Shown: in pieces, positions 37,374-45,816 of the stretch
How positions within the stretch are numbered: the stretch's first letter is position 1
Layout of the letters: every line of letters begins with the position of its first letter
From: Alphaproteobacteria bacterium
GTDB lineage: Bacteria > Pseudomonadota > Alphaproteobacteria > Rhizobiales > Xanthobacteraceae
Length of the DNA stretch: 62,882 nt
Direction: 5' to 3'
NCBI GenBank assembly: GCA_016869215.1
Contig: VGEP01000027.1
Span: 1 to 62,882 of the forward strand
Translations under genes and position numbers: made by a program
The notes under the pieces: model-generated
The model's database searches: none
What the model was told of the DNA's origin: nothing
Seen by the model: only the letters and a program-made list of their open reading frames with translations

Positions 37374-40249
37374 TATCCCCGCGCCAGTTCGAGCTGCTCG
37401 TTCTGCAAGAGCTTGCGCGCTGCCTCGGGCGTCATCGGCTCGCCGAACACATAACCTTGCGCGTATTCGCAGCCGAGCTGGTAAAGCTCGACCGCATCGG
37501 AGTCGGTCTCCGCACCCTCCGCCACCACATCCATGCCGAGATCGTGCGCCAGCGAGATGATCGAGCGCAGGAGCACCGGCCGCGTGCCCTTGTTGTTGGT
37601 GCGCACGAACGACTGGTCGATCTTGATGGTGTCGAACGGGAACCGCTGCAGGTAGGACAACGACGAATGGCCGGTGCCGAAATCGTCGAGCGCCAGCCCT
37701 GCACCCAATTCGCGGATGCGCGTGAGCAACTGCGCGGCGTGCTCGGGATTCTCCATCACCAGCGACTCGGTCAATTCGAGCTTGAGCGAGCCGCGCGCCA
37801 GGCCCGCGCGCGACAGCACCGTGCGCAGGTCGTGGATCAAATCGTGGCGCAGAAGCTGGCGCGACGATACGTTGACGCTCGCGAACACCGGCGTGCGCAT
37901 GCGGATGTTGCGCTGCCACGCGCTGAGCTGGCGCGAGGTGCGCTCCAGCACGAACAGGCCGAGGTCGACGATCAGGCCGATTTCCTCGGCAATGCTGATG
38001 AACTCCGACGGCGACATCCGTCCCATCTTCGGATGGTCCCAACGCGCCAGCGCCTCGAAGCCCGCGACCGAGCGGTCCTCCAGCCGCACGATCGGCTGGT
38101 ACAGCACGGTGATCTCCTCGCGCTCCAGCGCGCGCCGCAGCTCGGACTCCAGCGTCAGCCGGTCGGTCTTGCGCGCCCGCATGGGCGGCTTGAACACCTC
38201 GATGCGGTCGCCGCCGATGCGCTTGGCGTGATACATCGCAAGCTCAGCGTCTTTTAAAACCTCCTCGGTGCGGTTGGGCTGGCCGTCGCCCAGCGCAAGC
38301 CCGATCGAGGCGGTCAGGAAGATTTCGCGGTCGTTGAACGCAATCGGCGAGCGAAGCGTGCGCCGAATGGTTTCGGCGAATGCGATCAGCCGCGTGGGGT
38401 CCTTCTCCGACAGCAGGATCATCGCAAACTGATCGCCGGCCAGCCGTGCCAGCGTGTCCTGCGGCTTGAGCAGCCGCGCCAGCCGCCGCGCCAGCGTGAG
38501 CAGGATCGAGTCGCCGACCGCGATCCCGACCGAGTCGTTGACCTGCTTGAAGCGGTCGAGGTCGATCACCACCACGGTGGCGCGGATCGACGGATCGGCC
38601 TTGGCGAAGGCCATGACCGACTCCAGCCGGTCGAGGAACAATTGCCGGTTCGGCAGGCCGGTCAGGTTGTCGTGTACGGCGTCGTGCAGGAGCCGTTCCT
38701 CGGCGTTCTTGAATTCCGTGACGTCGGTCAGCGTGCCAACAAGACGCACCACCTCGCCATCGGAGCCGACCACCGGCCGAGCCCGCAGCGAGAACCAGAG
38801 GTAATGGCCGTCCGGCGTGCGAAGCCGGAAATCCTGTACCAGCCGCCCGCGGCGCTGCTCCAGCACGCTGTCGAGCGCCGCACGAAACCGGTCGCGGTCG
38901 AGCGCATGCAGCACTTCGAGCCAGCGCGCGGCGGGGCCTTCCAGCGAGCCGCGCTTGAGCCCGATCAGGTGCTCGGTCTCGGGGCTGGTGAAGACGCGAT
39001 CCGCGGACACGTCCCAGTCCCAGATCATGTCGCCCGCGCCGGTAAGCGCCAGCGCCCGGCGCTCGACGTCGGTGACGATGCTGTTGGTGATGCCGCCGGC
39101 GAAGGCGTGCTGCATCACCGTGAACCCGATCAGCATGACGATCAGCACCAAGCCGCCGAGCAGCGCAGGGGCGACGATATCGTTGGTCACCCAGCCCGTA
39201 ACCGTCAGCACCATGGCGACCGCCCAAACGGTCATCAGGAACCAGGTCGGGATCAGCAGCACGGCGCGGTCGAACCCGTGAGTCGACAGATAGACCACAA
39301 GGCCGAAGCCCAGGAACGCGATCAGCACCAGCGACAGCCGCGCGATGCCGGACGCGATCGACGCATCGATCAGCGCAATGGCCACGAGTGCGGTCAGCCC
39401 CGCGAGCCAGCCGATGGTGATGTGCATGTAGCGCACGTGCCAGCGGCCAAGGTTGAGATAGGCGAACAGGAACACCAGCAGCGTGCCGGCGAGAATTGCC
39501 TCGCCCGAGGCGCGCCAGATACGCTCGGCGCCCGAACTCATGTCGAACACCTTGCCCCAGAATCCGAAGTCGATGCCGATATAGACCAGCACGGCCCAGC
39601 CGAGCGCCGCCGCCGCCGGAAACATCACGCTGCCCTTGACCACAAACAGGATGGTCAGGAACAGCGCCAGCAAGCCGGCGATGCCGATGACGATGCCGTG
39701 GTAGAGCGTGAAGCTGTTGATCTTGTCCTTGTAGGCGTCGGGTTCCCACAGATAGAGCTGCGGCAGCTTGTCGGTGCGAAGCTCCATGATGTATGTGACC
39801 ACCGTGCCGGGATCGAGAACGACCCGGTAGACGTCGGCGATGGCGCTGTACTGCTCCTCCGGCCGTTCGCCCGAGCTCGGCGTGATGGTGACCACGCGCG
39901 ACAGTCCGAGATCGGGCAGGAACAATCCGGAGCCGACCATCCGGTAGTGCGGCACGACGATCAGCCGGTCGAGTTGCTCGTCGCCGGAGTTGGCGAGCGC
40001 GAACACCGCCCAGTTGGTCGAGCCCTCGCGGGCCGGCTGCTGCATGCGGCGTACGATGCCATCGGGGCCCGCCGCCGCCTGCACGGTCAGGCGGTCGGTA
40101 TCGGACTTGTGCATTTCGACGACGCCGGTGAGATCGATCGCGGTAAGATCGCTGCGGACGCTCACCGCCTCGACCGCATGGCCGGGGGCGGCGCCAAGGA
40201 TCGCGGCGATCAAGAAAACCGCCAGGGGCGCGGTGCGCAGCCAGCCCAA
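37373..40249 (-). CDS. Membrane-bound PAS-GGDEF-EAL protein, GGDEF site degenerate
   Basis: Protein of about 958 residues. Preferred start is TTG at 40247-40249 with GGAGG 7 nt upstream, giving the clean signal MGWLRTAPLAVFLIAAILGA; the GTG at 40295-40297 has no ribosome site. A periplasmic 7TMR-DISM-like domain precedes seven or eight membrane helices (about 170-410). A PAS domain (WDWDVSADRVFTSPETEHLIG), a GGDEF domain with AGDQF instead of GGDEF (38426-38440), and an intact EAL domain (FEALARWDHP, LTESLVMEN, LALDDFGTGHSSLSYL) follow. It is probably a c-di-GMP phosphodiesterase whose GGDEF part is regulatory. Confidence 0.88.
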   Translation of the reverse strand: MGWLRTAPLAVFLIAAILGAAPGHAVEAVSVRSDLTAIDLTGVVEMHKSDTDRLTVQAAAGPDGIVRRMQQPAREGSTNWAVFALANSGDEQLDRLIVVPHYRMVGSGLFLPDLGLSRVVTITPSSGERPEEQYSAIADVYRVVLDPGTVVTYIMELRTDKLPQLYLWEPDAYKDKINSFTLYHGIVIGIAGLLALFLTILFVVKGSVMFPAAAALGWAVLVYIGIDFGFWGKVFDMSSGAERIWRASGEAILAGTLLVFLFAYLNLGRWHVRYMHITIGWLAGLTALVAIALIDASIASGIARLSLVLIAFLGFGLVVYLSTHGFDRAVLLIPTWFLMTVWAVAMVLTVTGWVTNDIVAPALLGGLVLIVMLIGFTVMQHAFAGGITNSIVTDVERRALALTGAGDMIWDWDVSADRVFTSPETEHLIGLKRGSLEGPAARWLEVLHALDRDRFRAALDSVLEQRRGRLVQDFRLRTPDGHYLWFSLRARPVVGSDGEVVRLVGTLTDVTEFKNAEERLLHDAVHDNLTGLPNRQLFLDRLESVMAFAKADPSIRATVVVIDLDRFKQVNDSVGIAVGDSILLTLARRLARLLKPQDTLARLAGDQFAMILLSEKDPTRLIAFAETIRRTLRSPIAFNDREIFLTASIGLALGDGQPNRTEEVLKDAELAMYHAKRIGGDRIEVFKPPMRARKTDRLTLESELRRALEREEITVLYQPIVRLEDRSVAGFEALARWDHPKMGRMSPSEFISIAEEIGLIVDLGLFVLERTSRQLSAWQRNIRMRTPVFASVNVSSRQLLRHDLIHDLRTVLSRAGLARGSLKLELTESLVMENPEHAAQLLTRIRELGAGLALDDFGTGHSSLSYLQRFPFDTIKIDQSFVRTNNKGTRPVLLRSIISLAHDLGMDVVAEGAETDSDAVELYQLGCEYAQGYVFGEPMTPEAARKLLQNEQLELARG

Positions 40250-40497
40250 AGCACAACCTCCGCTGCTGTCTCGTGACCCAGGCACCGTCCAGACCACGAG
40301 TTAAGCCCTTAGCATTGCGCCAAAATCGGGGCTGGCATCGCCCCAGGCGGGAGGCCTCTCCCGCAACGTGTCCCCACGCAAGATGAGTAGCTTTGCGGGG
40401 ACCCAAGAGCAAGGAATTCCACGGCCTTCCCGCGCTGCAGCATGGCCGCGGCACCCTGTCTGGCGTCTCCACGCCCCGGCTTGCGCAGCATTAGGCG

Positions 40498-41493
40498 TCA
40501 CAGCGTCAGGACGATCTTGCCGATGTGCTGGCTCGTTTCCATGCGCGCATGGGCGGCGGAGGCCCGGTCCAGCGGAAAGGTCGAGTCGATCACCGGGCGG
40601 ATCTTGCCGGCTGCGACCAGCGGCCAGACCTTCTCCTCGATGCCGCGCGCGAATGCCGCCTTCTCCGCGACCGTGCGCGGACGCAAGGTCGAGCCGGTGT
40701 GAAGCAGCCGCTTCTGCATCAGCCGCGCGAAATTGACGGTGGCCTTCGGGCCCCCGAAGAACGACACCTGCACGATCTGGCCTTCGTCGGCCGCGGCGTC
40801 GTAGTTGCGGTCGATATAATCGCCGCCGACGATGTCGACGATCAGATTCGCGCCCTTGCCGCCGGTCGCCTGCTTGGTGGCCGCGACAAAGTCCTCGGTC
40901 TTATAATTCACGGCGACGTCGGCGCCGAGCTTCTTTGCCGCCGCGCACTTCTCGTCCGAACCCGCGGTCGCGATGACACGGGCGCCGAAGGCCTTGGCCA
41001 GCATGATCGCGGTGGTGCCGATGCCCGACGTGCCGCCATGCACCAGCACCCAGTCGCCGGCCTTGAACGAGGCGCGCACGAACATGTTCTGCCAGCAAGT
41101 GAAGAACGTCTCGGGGATCGCCGCGGCCTCGACCATCGACAGCGTCGCGGGCACCGGCAGCGCGTGGCTCTCGTAGGCCAGGCAATATTGCGCATAGCCG
41201 CCACCGACCACGAGCGCGCAGACCTTGTCGCCGAGCTTGAAACGCTTGGCGTCGGGACCGACCGCTGCGACCTCGCCCGCGATTTCCAGGCCCGGAATGT
41301 CGGTCGCGCCCTTGGGCGGCGGATAGGTTCCCTGGCGCTGGCGCACGTCCGGAAAATTCACGCCCGCAGCCACCACCTTCACCAGGATTTCCCCCGGTCC
41401 CGGCGCCGGAACCAAGCGCTCCTCGGGCACCAGCATCTCGGGCCCGCCTGGGGCGCGGATGGCGATTACGGTCATGCGTGCAGGCAGCGTCAT
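40498..41493 (-). CDS. NAD(P)H-quinone oxidoreductase, zeta-crystallin type
   Basis: Medium-chain reductase of 331 residues without catalytic zinc ligands. Features are VAAGVNFPDVRQRQGTYPPP, the GLEIAGEVAAVG turn, the nucleotide motif VLVHGGTSGIGTTAIMLAKA (a variant of AxxGxxG) and a DIVGGDYIDRNYDAAADEG segment. It probably reduces quinones or enoyl substrates with NADPH. The ATG at 41493 follows GAGGA. It is divergent from the DUF1192 gene. Confidence 0.9.
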   Translation of the reverse strand: MTLPARMTVIAIRAPGGPEMLVPEERLVPAPGPGEILVKVVAAGVNFPDVRQRQGTYPPPKGATDIPGLEIAGEVAAVGPDAKRFKLGDKVCALVVGGGYAQYCLAYESHALPVPATLSMVEAAAIPETFFTCWQNMFVRASFKAGDWVLVHGGTSGIGTTAIMLAKAFGARVIATAGSDEKCAAAKKLGADVAVNYKTEDFVAATKQATGGKGANLIVDIVGGDYIDRNYDAAADEGQIVQVSFFGGPKATVNFARLMQKRLLHTGSTLRPRTVAEKAAFARGIEEKVWPLVAAGKIRPVIDSTFPLDRASAAHARMETSQHIGKIVLTL

Positions 41494-41597
41494 GTCGGTC
41501 CTCGATTGTCCGGGATGGCGGGTTGTTTAATCGGCCCGGCCCGGTGTGACAACCGCATCCGGCGGGGCTATTTTTCGCACCTGCATGGAGACCGGCG

Positions 41598-41792
41598 ATG
41601 CCAGCCATCGACGACGACGACCGGCCGAAAAAGAAAATCGTCCATGAGATCGGGCAGGACCTGACGCTGCTGTCGGTCGGCGAACTGACCGAACGCGTCG
41701 CAATTCTCAAGGACGAGATCGCGCGCCTGGAAGCCAACATGGCGAGCAAGCAGGCGTCGAAGTCGGCGGCGGATTTGTTTTTCAAGAAGTGA
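41598..41792 (+). CDS. DUF1192 family small protein
   Basis: Acidic then coiled-coil protein of 64 residues (DDDDRPKKKI, then LTLLSVGELTERVAILKDEI). The family is alphaproteobacterial and uncharacterised. GGAG lies 7 nt before the ATG. It lies upstream of the candidate small RNA and rcdA on the same strand. Confidence 0.85.
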   Translation: MPAIDDDDRPKKKIVHEIGQDLTLLSVGELTERVAILKDEIARLEANMASKQASKSAADLFFKK

Positions 41793-41903
41793 CCGAGCGC
41801 ACGTTCCGCCTTTGCGCTCACGCGCCTCGGCGGACGCTCGCACCCCGGAACGGCGCCGGATTTGTTCACCCGGCATTAACCATAATTTTTCGGAACCAGG
41901 GAT

Positions 41904-41918
41904 TTAACGGTTAATTAA
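41904..41918 (+). promoter_or_regulatory. CtrA-type binding site TTAA-N7-TTAA
   Basis: TTAACGGTTAATTAA has two TTAA half-sites separated by exactly 7 nt, the full consensus of the cell-cycle regulator CtrA. A further TTAA lies at 41876-41879. It is in an AT-rich island inside a very GC-rich region. Transcription from such sites normally starts about 30 nt further on, near 41945. Targets could be the candidate small RNA or rcdA. Confidence 0.65.
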
Positions 41919-41943
41919 GCTTTCCCCTTCATTACTACCACCT

Positions 41944-42036
41944 GTCCATCTTCATGGACATTGAGTGGCTCCTGTCCACTCTGTTTGACGCCTCCCGTTA
42001 TCAACTTCGAGCCGCCGGCAACGGCGGCTCTTTTTT
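41944..42036 (+). ncRNA. Candidate small RNA ending in an intrinsic terminator
   Basis: The 368-nt interval 41793-42160 between DUF1192 and rcdA has no convincing gene. About 35 nt after the CtrA box begins a 93-nt stretch starting with a perfect hairpin (GTCCAT-CTTC-ATGGAC, 41944-41959). It continues with single-stranded CTCCTGTCC and CCTCCCG segments complementary to Shine-Dalgarno sequences, and ends in a strong terminator at 42009-42036. A frame of 65 codons from 41954 reads through the terminator and is unlikely to be real. The 5-prime end is inferred from the promoter; the remaining stretch to 42160 holds no other signal I could see. Confidence 0.5.
42009..42036 (+). terminator. Rho-independent terminator upstream of rcdA
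   Basis: GAGCCGCCG (42009-42017), loop GCAA, CGGCGGCTC (42022-42030), then six T. The 9-bp perfect GC-rich stem with a tetraloop and T-run is oriented for the plus strand. It lies about 125 nt before rcdA and about 220 nt after DUF1192, so it more likely ends an independent short transcript. Confidence 0.9.
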
Positions 42037-42160
42037 ATGTTTCGTTTCGGGGCACTTTCTGAACGGACGGTTACCATTTTGTAAACTTCGTGACGCCAAC
42101 GCTGGACAGTCCCCTCCGGGCCCGGTCTTATCGACGGATTGGTTGGGGTGAGCGTGCGAA

Positions 42161-42688
42161 ATGAATGAGCGTCCCGCGGACGAAGCGGCGCCTGTGTCCT
42201 TCGGCGAAAAGCTGGCGAGTTCCCAGGCCTTTGCGGCCCTGTTCCGCGACGGCATGGCGCTGGTGGAGGAAACCGCGGCCTATCTCGATGGGCCCGGCCG
42301 CCAGGAATCCAAGAAACTCGAACGCCGTGCGGCATTGTCATATGCGACCGAGAGCATGCGGCTGACCACGCGGCTGATGCAGCTTGCGTCCTGGCTGCTG
42401 CTGCATCGCGCGGTGAAGGAGGGGGAGATGTCGCTCTCCCAGGCCAACAAGGAAAAGTCCAAGGTCAAGCTCGCCGCAGGCGAGCCGGGCGATCCCGAAA
42501 CCATCAAGCTCCTGCCCGAGAAACTGCGCGTGCTGATCGACCGCTCCAAGCGGCTCAACGACCAGGTCCGGCGGCTCGACGCCAACATCTACGCGCCGCC
42601 GCTCGCGCCCGACCGCCCGACCGTCGGCAATCCGGTCGAGCGCCAGATGGGCCTCTTGAAGGCCGCGTTCGAGAGCGACGTTCGCTGA
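42161..42688 (+). CDS. rcdA: RcdA/DUF1465 adaptor of CtrA degradation
   Basis: Protein of 175 residues matching DUF1465: SFGEKLASSQAFAALFRDGM, a three-helix core with LPEKLRVLIDRSKRLNDQVR, and the conserved tail VGNPVERQMGLLKAAF. In Caulobacter the homologue RcdA helps deliver CtrA and other substrates to ClpXP with CpdR and PopA. The start ATG at 42161 lies downstream of a terminator and a CtrA-type box, suggesting feedback regulation. Confident in family; the function is transferred. Confidence 0.87.
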   Translation: MNERPADEAAPVSFGEKLASSQAFAALFRDGMALVEETAAYLDGPGRQESKKLERRAALSYATESMRLTTRLMQLASWLLLHRAVKEGEMSLSQANKEKSKVKLAAGEPGDPETIKLLPEKLRVLIDRSKRLNDQVRRLDANIYAPPLAPDRPTVGNPVERQMGLLKAAFESDVR

Positions 42689-42703
42689 CGCAACCGCGTC
42701 TCC

Positions 42704-42735
42704 CAAAACAAAAACGCCCGCTTGCGCGGGCGTTT
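42704..42735 (-). terminator. Terminator between convergent rcdA and rpmE
   Basis: AAACGCCCGC (42712-42721), loop TTGC, GCGGGCGTTT (42726-42735). On the minus strand the stem is followed by a T-rich run (TTTTTGTTTT), a classical terminator for rpmE; in the plus direction only TTTC follows. It probably serves rpmE mainly and rcdA weakly. Confidence 0.85.
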
Positions 42736-42756
42736 CGATTTCTGGCGCCGAAACGG

Positions 42757-42990
42757 CTACTTCTTGCCGCCAATGCCGAGGTTGGCGAACTTCTTCTGGA
42801 AGCGCGACACGCGGCCGCCCCGGTCCATCAGCTGTTGCTGGCCGCCGGTCCAGGCCGGGTGCGATTTCGGGTCGATGTCGAGGTGCAGCACATCGCCCTT
42901 CTTGCCCCAGGTGGTGCGCGTGGTGAACTCGGTGCCGTCGGTCATCTTGACCGTGATGGTGTGATAGTCCGGATGGGTGTCGGGCTTCAT
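42757..42990 (-). CDS. rpmE: 50S ribosomal protein L31
   Basis: Protein of 77 residues ([51 protein letters not shown]). It has no cysteine, so it is a zinc-free L31 form. It is divergent from the MsbA-like exporter gene, leaving about 200 nt for two promoters. Confidence 0.96.
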   Translation of the reverse strand: MKPDTHPDYHTITVKMTDGTEFTTRTTWGKKGDVLHLDIDPKSHPAWTGGQQQLMDRGGRVSRFQKKFANLGIGGKK

Positions 42991-43192
42991 CGCTGTCTCT
43001 CAAAGCTCCGCCGCGGCGGGCCGCTCGGCTGGAATGTCGCTGGAATTGCGCGGTTCTATACAGGATGGGAGACACCCGGACAAGCGCCTGTTGCATTGCC
43101 TTGAGGCGGCGGTCCGGGGCATTGTCCGGCCGCGGACGGCGGCGCGGACCCGGCCGGCAAACGCCGGGCATCCCCGGAACTGGGCAGATTCC

Positions 43193-45013
43193 ATGAACGA
43201 CACGGCCGGCCATCGGGGCCTCGATCCTCCCGCGCCGGCGGCAGACGGACCCCCGGCAGCCGCGGGTCGCAAGGCCAAATTGCGGCCGCTCAGGCTGCTC
43301 GTCCCCTATGCGCTGCGCTACCGCACCCGCGCCGCATTCGCGCTCGCGGCCCTGCTCACCGCCTCGATCGCGACGCTGGTGGTTCCGGTCGCCGTGCGGC
43401 GGATGATCGACTTCGGATTCACGGCCGAGAACGTCGGCCTGATCGACCAGTATTTCGGCGTTCTGATCATGGTGGTGGCCGTGCTCGCGGTGGCAAGCGC
43501 GCTGCGCTACTACCTCGTCACGACGCTCGGCGAGCGCGTCGTCGCGGACCTGCGCAGCGCCGTATTCGGCCATCTGACGTCGCTGTCGGCGCCGTTCTTC
43601 GACACCGCCAAGACCGGCGAACTGATTTCGCGCCTCACCGCGGACACCACGCAGATGAAGTCCGCGGTCGGCGCGTCGGTGTCGATCGCGCTGCGCAATC
43701 TCGTGCTGTTCGCAGGCTCCGCGACCATGATGGTGGTCACGAGCCCAAAGCTTTCGGCTTTTGTGCTTGCCGCCATCCCCGTGATCGTTTTGCCGTTGGT
43801 CGGGTTCGGGCGTTCGGTCCGCCGCCGCACCCGCACGGCGCAGGACACGCTCGCCGACGCCTCCGCCTATGCCGCCGAACTGATCGGCGCGGTGCGCACG
43901 CTGCAGGCCTTCACCAACGAACGGCTGGCGGGCACGCGTTTTGCCGAGGCGGTGGAGCGCGCCTGCCTTGCGGCGATCCGCTCGACGCAGGCGCGCGCGG
44001 TGCTCACCGCGGTCATCATTTTCCTCGCCTCGGCGAGCGTCGTCGTCATCCTCTGGGTCGGCGCGCAGGACGTGCTGTCGGGCGCGATCACGCCGGGGCG
44101 TCTCAGCCAGTTCGTACTGTTCGCCGTGTTCGCGGCGAGCGGGCTTGGCCAGTTGAGCGAGGTTTGGGGCGAGCTGTCGCAGGCGGCGGGTTCCGCCGAG
44201 CGGCTCGCCGAGTTGCTCGCGATCGAGCCTGCGATCCGCGCGCCCGCCAGTCCGGTCGCCCTGGCCGCAAAGCCGCGCGCCGAGGTTGCGTTCGAGCGCG
44301 TGCGTTTCGCCTATCCGGCGCGGCCGGACACCGACGTACTCCATGACGTCAGTTTCCGCGTCAGGCCCGGCGAGAGGGTCGCGATCGTCGGCCCCTCTGG
44401 CGCGGGCAAGAGCACGATCTTCCACCTGATCCTGCGGTTCTACGATCCGGCATCCGGGGCGGTGACATTCGACGGCGTGCGCCTGCCCGACGCCGACCCG
44501 GCGGAGTTGCGGCGGCATATCGCGCTGGTGCCGCAGGACGTTGCGATCTTCGCCATGAGCGTGCGCGACAACATCCGGTTCGGCCGGCCGGACGCCTCCG
44601 ATGCGGAGATCGAGCGCGCGGCCGAGGTCGCGGCGGCGGCCGAATTCATCCGCGCGCTGCCGCAAGGCTACGATACGCCGGTCGGCGAACGCGGCGTGAC
44701 GCTGTCGGGCGGACAGCGTCAGTGCATCGCGATCGCACGCGCCGTGCTGCGCGAAGCACCACTGCTGCTGCTCGATGAGGCGACCTCCTCGCTCGACGCC
44801 GAGAGCGAGACGCTGGTGCAGACCGCGCTGAACCGACTGATGGCCGGCCGCACGACGCTGGTGATCGCGCATCGGCTCGCCACCGTCTTGTCCTGCGACC
44901 GTATCCTGGTGCTGGACCGGGGCGCCGTCGTCGAAGAAGGCGCCCACGACGCACTGGTCGCGCGCGGCGGGCTCTATGCCCGCCTCGCCAAGCTGCAGTT
45001 CGAGTTGACCTGA
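43193..45013 (+). CDS. MsbA-like ABC exporter (half-transporter)
   Basis: Protein of 606 residues with an N-terminal six-helix transmembrane domain (about 40-330) and a C-terminal nucleotide-binding domain. Motifs are Walker A VGPSGAGKST, the Q-loop VPQDVAIF, the signature VTLSGGQRQ, Walker B LLLLDEATSSLD, and the switch VIAHRL. It belongs to the lipid or multidrug exporter branch near MsbA. The ATG at 43193 begins MNDTAGH; a longer frame covers the rpmE promoter region. The cargo is unknown. Confidence 0.92.
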   Translation: MNDTAGHRGLDPPAPAADGPPAAAGRKAKLRPLRLLVPYALRYRTRAAFALAALLTASIATLVVPVAVRRMIDFGFTAENVGLIDQYFGVLIMVVAVLAVASALRYYLVTTLGERVVADLRSAVFGHLTSLSAPFFDTAKTGELISRLTADTTQMKSAVGASVSIALRNLVLFAGSATMMVVTSPKLSAFVLAAIPVIVLPLVGFGRSVRRRTRTAQDTLADASAYAAELIGAVRTLQAFTNERLAGTRFAEAVERACLAAIRSTQARAVLTAVIIFLASASVVVILWVGAQDVLSGAITPGRLSQFVLFAVFAASGLGQLSEVWGELSQAAGSAERLAELLAIEPAIRAPASPVALAAKPRAEVAFERVRFAYPARPDTDVLHDVSFRVRPGERVAIVGPSGAGKSTIFHLILRFYDPASGAVTFDGVRLPDADPAELRRHIALVPQDVAIFAMSVRDNIRFGRPDASDAEIERAAEVAAAAEFIRALPQGYDTPVGERGVTLSGGQRQCIAIARAVLREAPLLLLDEATSSLDAESETLVQTALNRLMAGRTTLVIAHRLATVLSCDRILVLDRGAVVEEGAHDALVARGGLYARLAKLQFELT

Positions 45014-45059
45014 GCGATCGTCCTGCTGCGGCGGACCGTGGCGCCGCGCCGCGCGGGGA

Positions 45060-45542
45060 TCAGCAACCGTGGTTCGCGCCGTTCCGGTTGAACAGCCGGC
45101 CGGTCAGCAGTGCATAAACGTGACTGAGTTCCGAGAGCGCCGCGTCGAGCGTCTTGCGCTTTCGCTCCAGCCGGTCGACCAGCGCCATGCACTGCTCCTG
45201 GCCCTGCTTGAAGGCCGAGGACGTTGCGTCCTCCTCGGTGGCGGCGATGATACCGGTCAGATCGTTAAGCGGAACGCCAGCGCGGCGGCATTTGACGATG
45301 AACGCAATCCGCTCGCAGTCGGCCCAGCCGTAGACCCTCTGGCCGTCCATGACATGACCCCGCCGGATCAGGCCGCGGAACTCGAAATAGCGCAGCATCA
45401 GCCGGGATACCCCGAACATCCGCGCCACGTTGCCGATGGAGAGCACCGTCTCGCGGGACGGGGCCGACCGCCCGCTCTCGGTGTCGTCGAGCCAAATAAC
45501 CTCCTGCCCCTGGGGCGAAGGTTCGCAAGCAGGTTTAGACAT
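45060..45542 (-). CDS. MerR-family transcriptional regulator
   Basis: Regulator of 160 residues. The winged helix begins VLSIGNVARMFGVSRLMLRY and continues with FRGLIRRGHVMDGQRVYGWA and CERIAFIVKCRRAGVPLNDL, then a C-terminal coiled coil (CMALVDRLERKRKTLDAALS). There is no evident effector domain or metal-binding Cys cluster. The ATG at 45542 follows GAGG. The upstream 270 nt, shared in part with the TPR regulator's 3-prime side, contains an AT-rich stretch near 45755-45800. Confidence 0.88.
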   Translation of the reverse strand: MSKPACEPSPQGQEVIWLDDTESGRSAPSRETVLSIGNVARMFGVSRLMLRYFEFRGLIRRGHVMDGQRVYGWADCERIAFIVKCRRAGVPLNDLTGIIAATEEDATSSAFKQGQEQCMALVDRLERKRKTLDAALSELSHVYALLTGRLFNRNGANHGC

Positions 45543-45816
45543 CGTCGCCTCGTTGCCGCGGCGCGCACCGGTCGAAAAGAGAGATGTTGCTCTTCCCGCA
45601 GCGGATCGCGCGCCATGATCGATCTATGGGCACGCTTCCGAAGGGGCAAAACGCCTGAGCGTTCGGCCTGTAAGCGGGCGGCCCGATTCGGGCCAGCGGG
45701 CGGAACATGGCGACTGCGGCCGCCAACCGCAAGCAAATTTCAGTTAGCTGCGGCGCACATCCGGAAAATATATTGGAAATACAATAGTATATGAGTTTGT
45801 AAATTGCGGCCGGAAA

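Noticed and set aside
38642-40276. A 544-codon plus-strand frame opposite the GGDEF/EAL gene
   Set aside because: Antisense to a complete multidomain protein; composition is His/Arg/Asp-rich and unstructured.
41954-42151. A 65-codon plus-strand frame in the DUF1192-rcdA spacer
   Set aside because: It runs straight through a strong intrinsic terminator, has no ribosome site, and shows no protein-like pattern.
42338-44947. An 869-codon open frame on the minus strand spanning rcdA, rpmE and the ABC exporter
   Set aside because: It is antisense to genes with intact motifs; the translation is Arg/Ala/His-rich with no domain pattern. Long antisense frames are expected at this GC content.
45755-45800. 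AT-rich segment near the merR and TPR genes as a possible foreign-DNA or origin signal
   Set aside because: It is only about 45 nt, has no DnaA-box cluster or repeats, and is more simply a promoter or spacer region.
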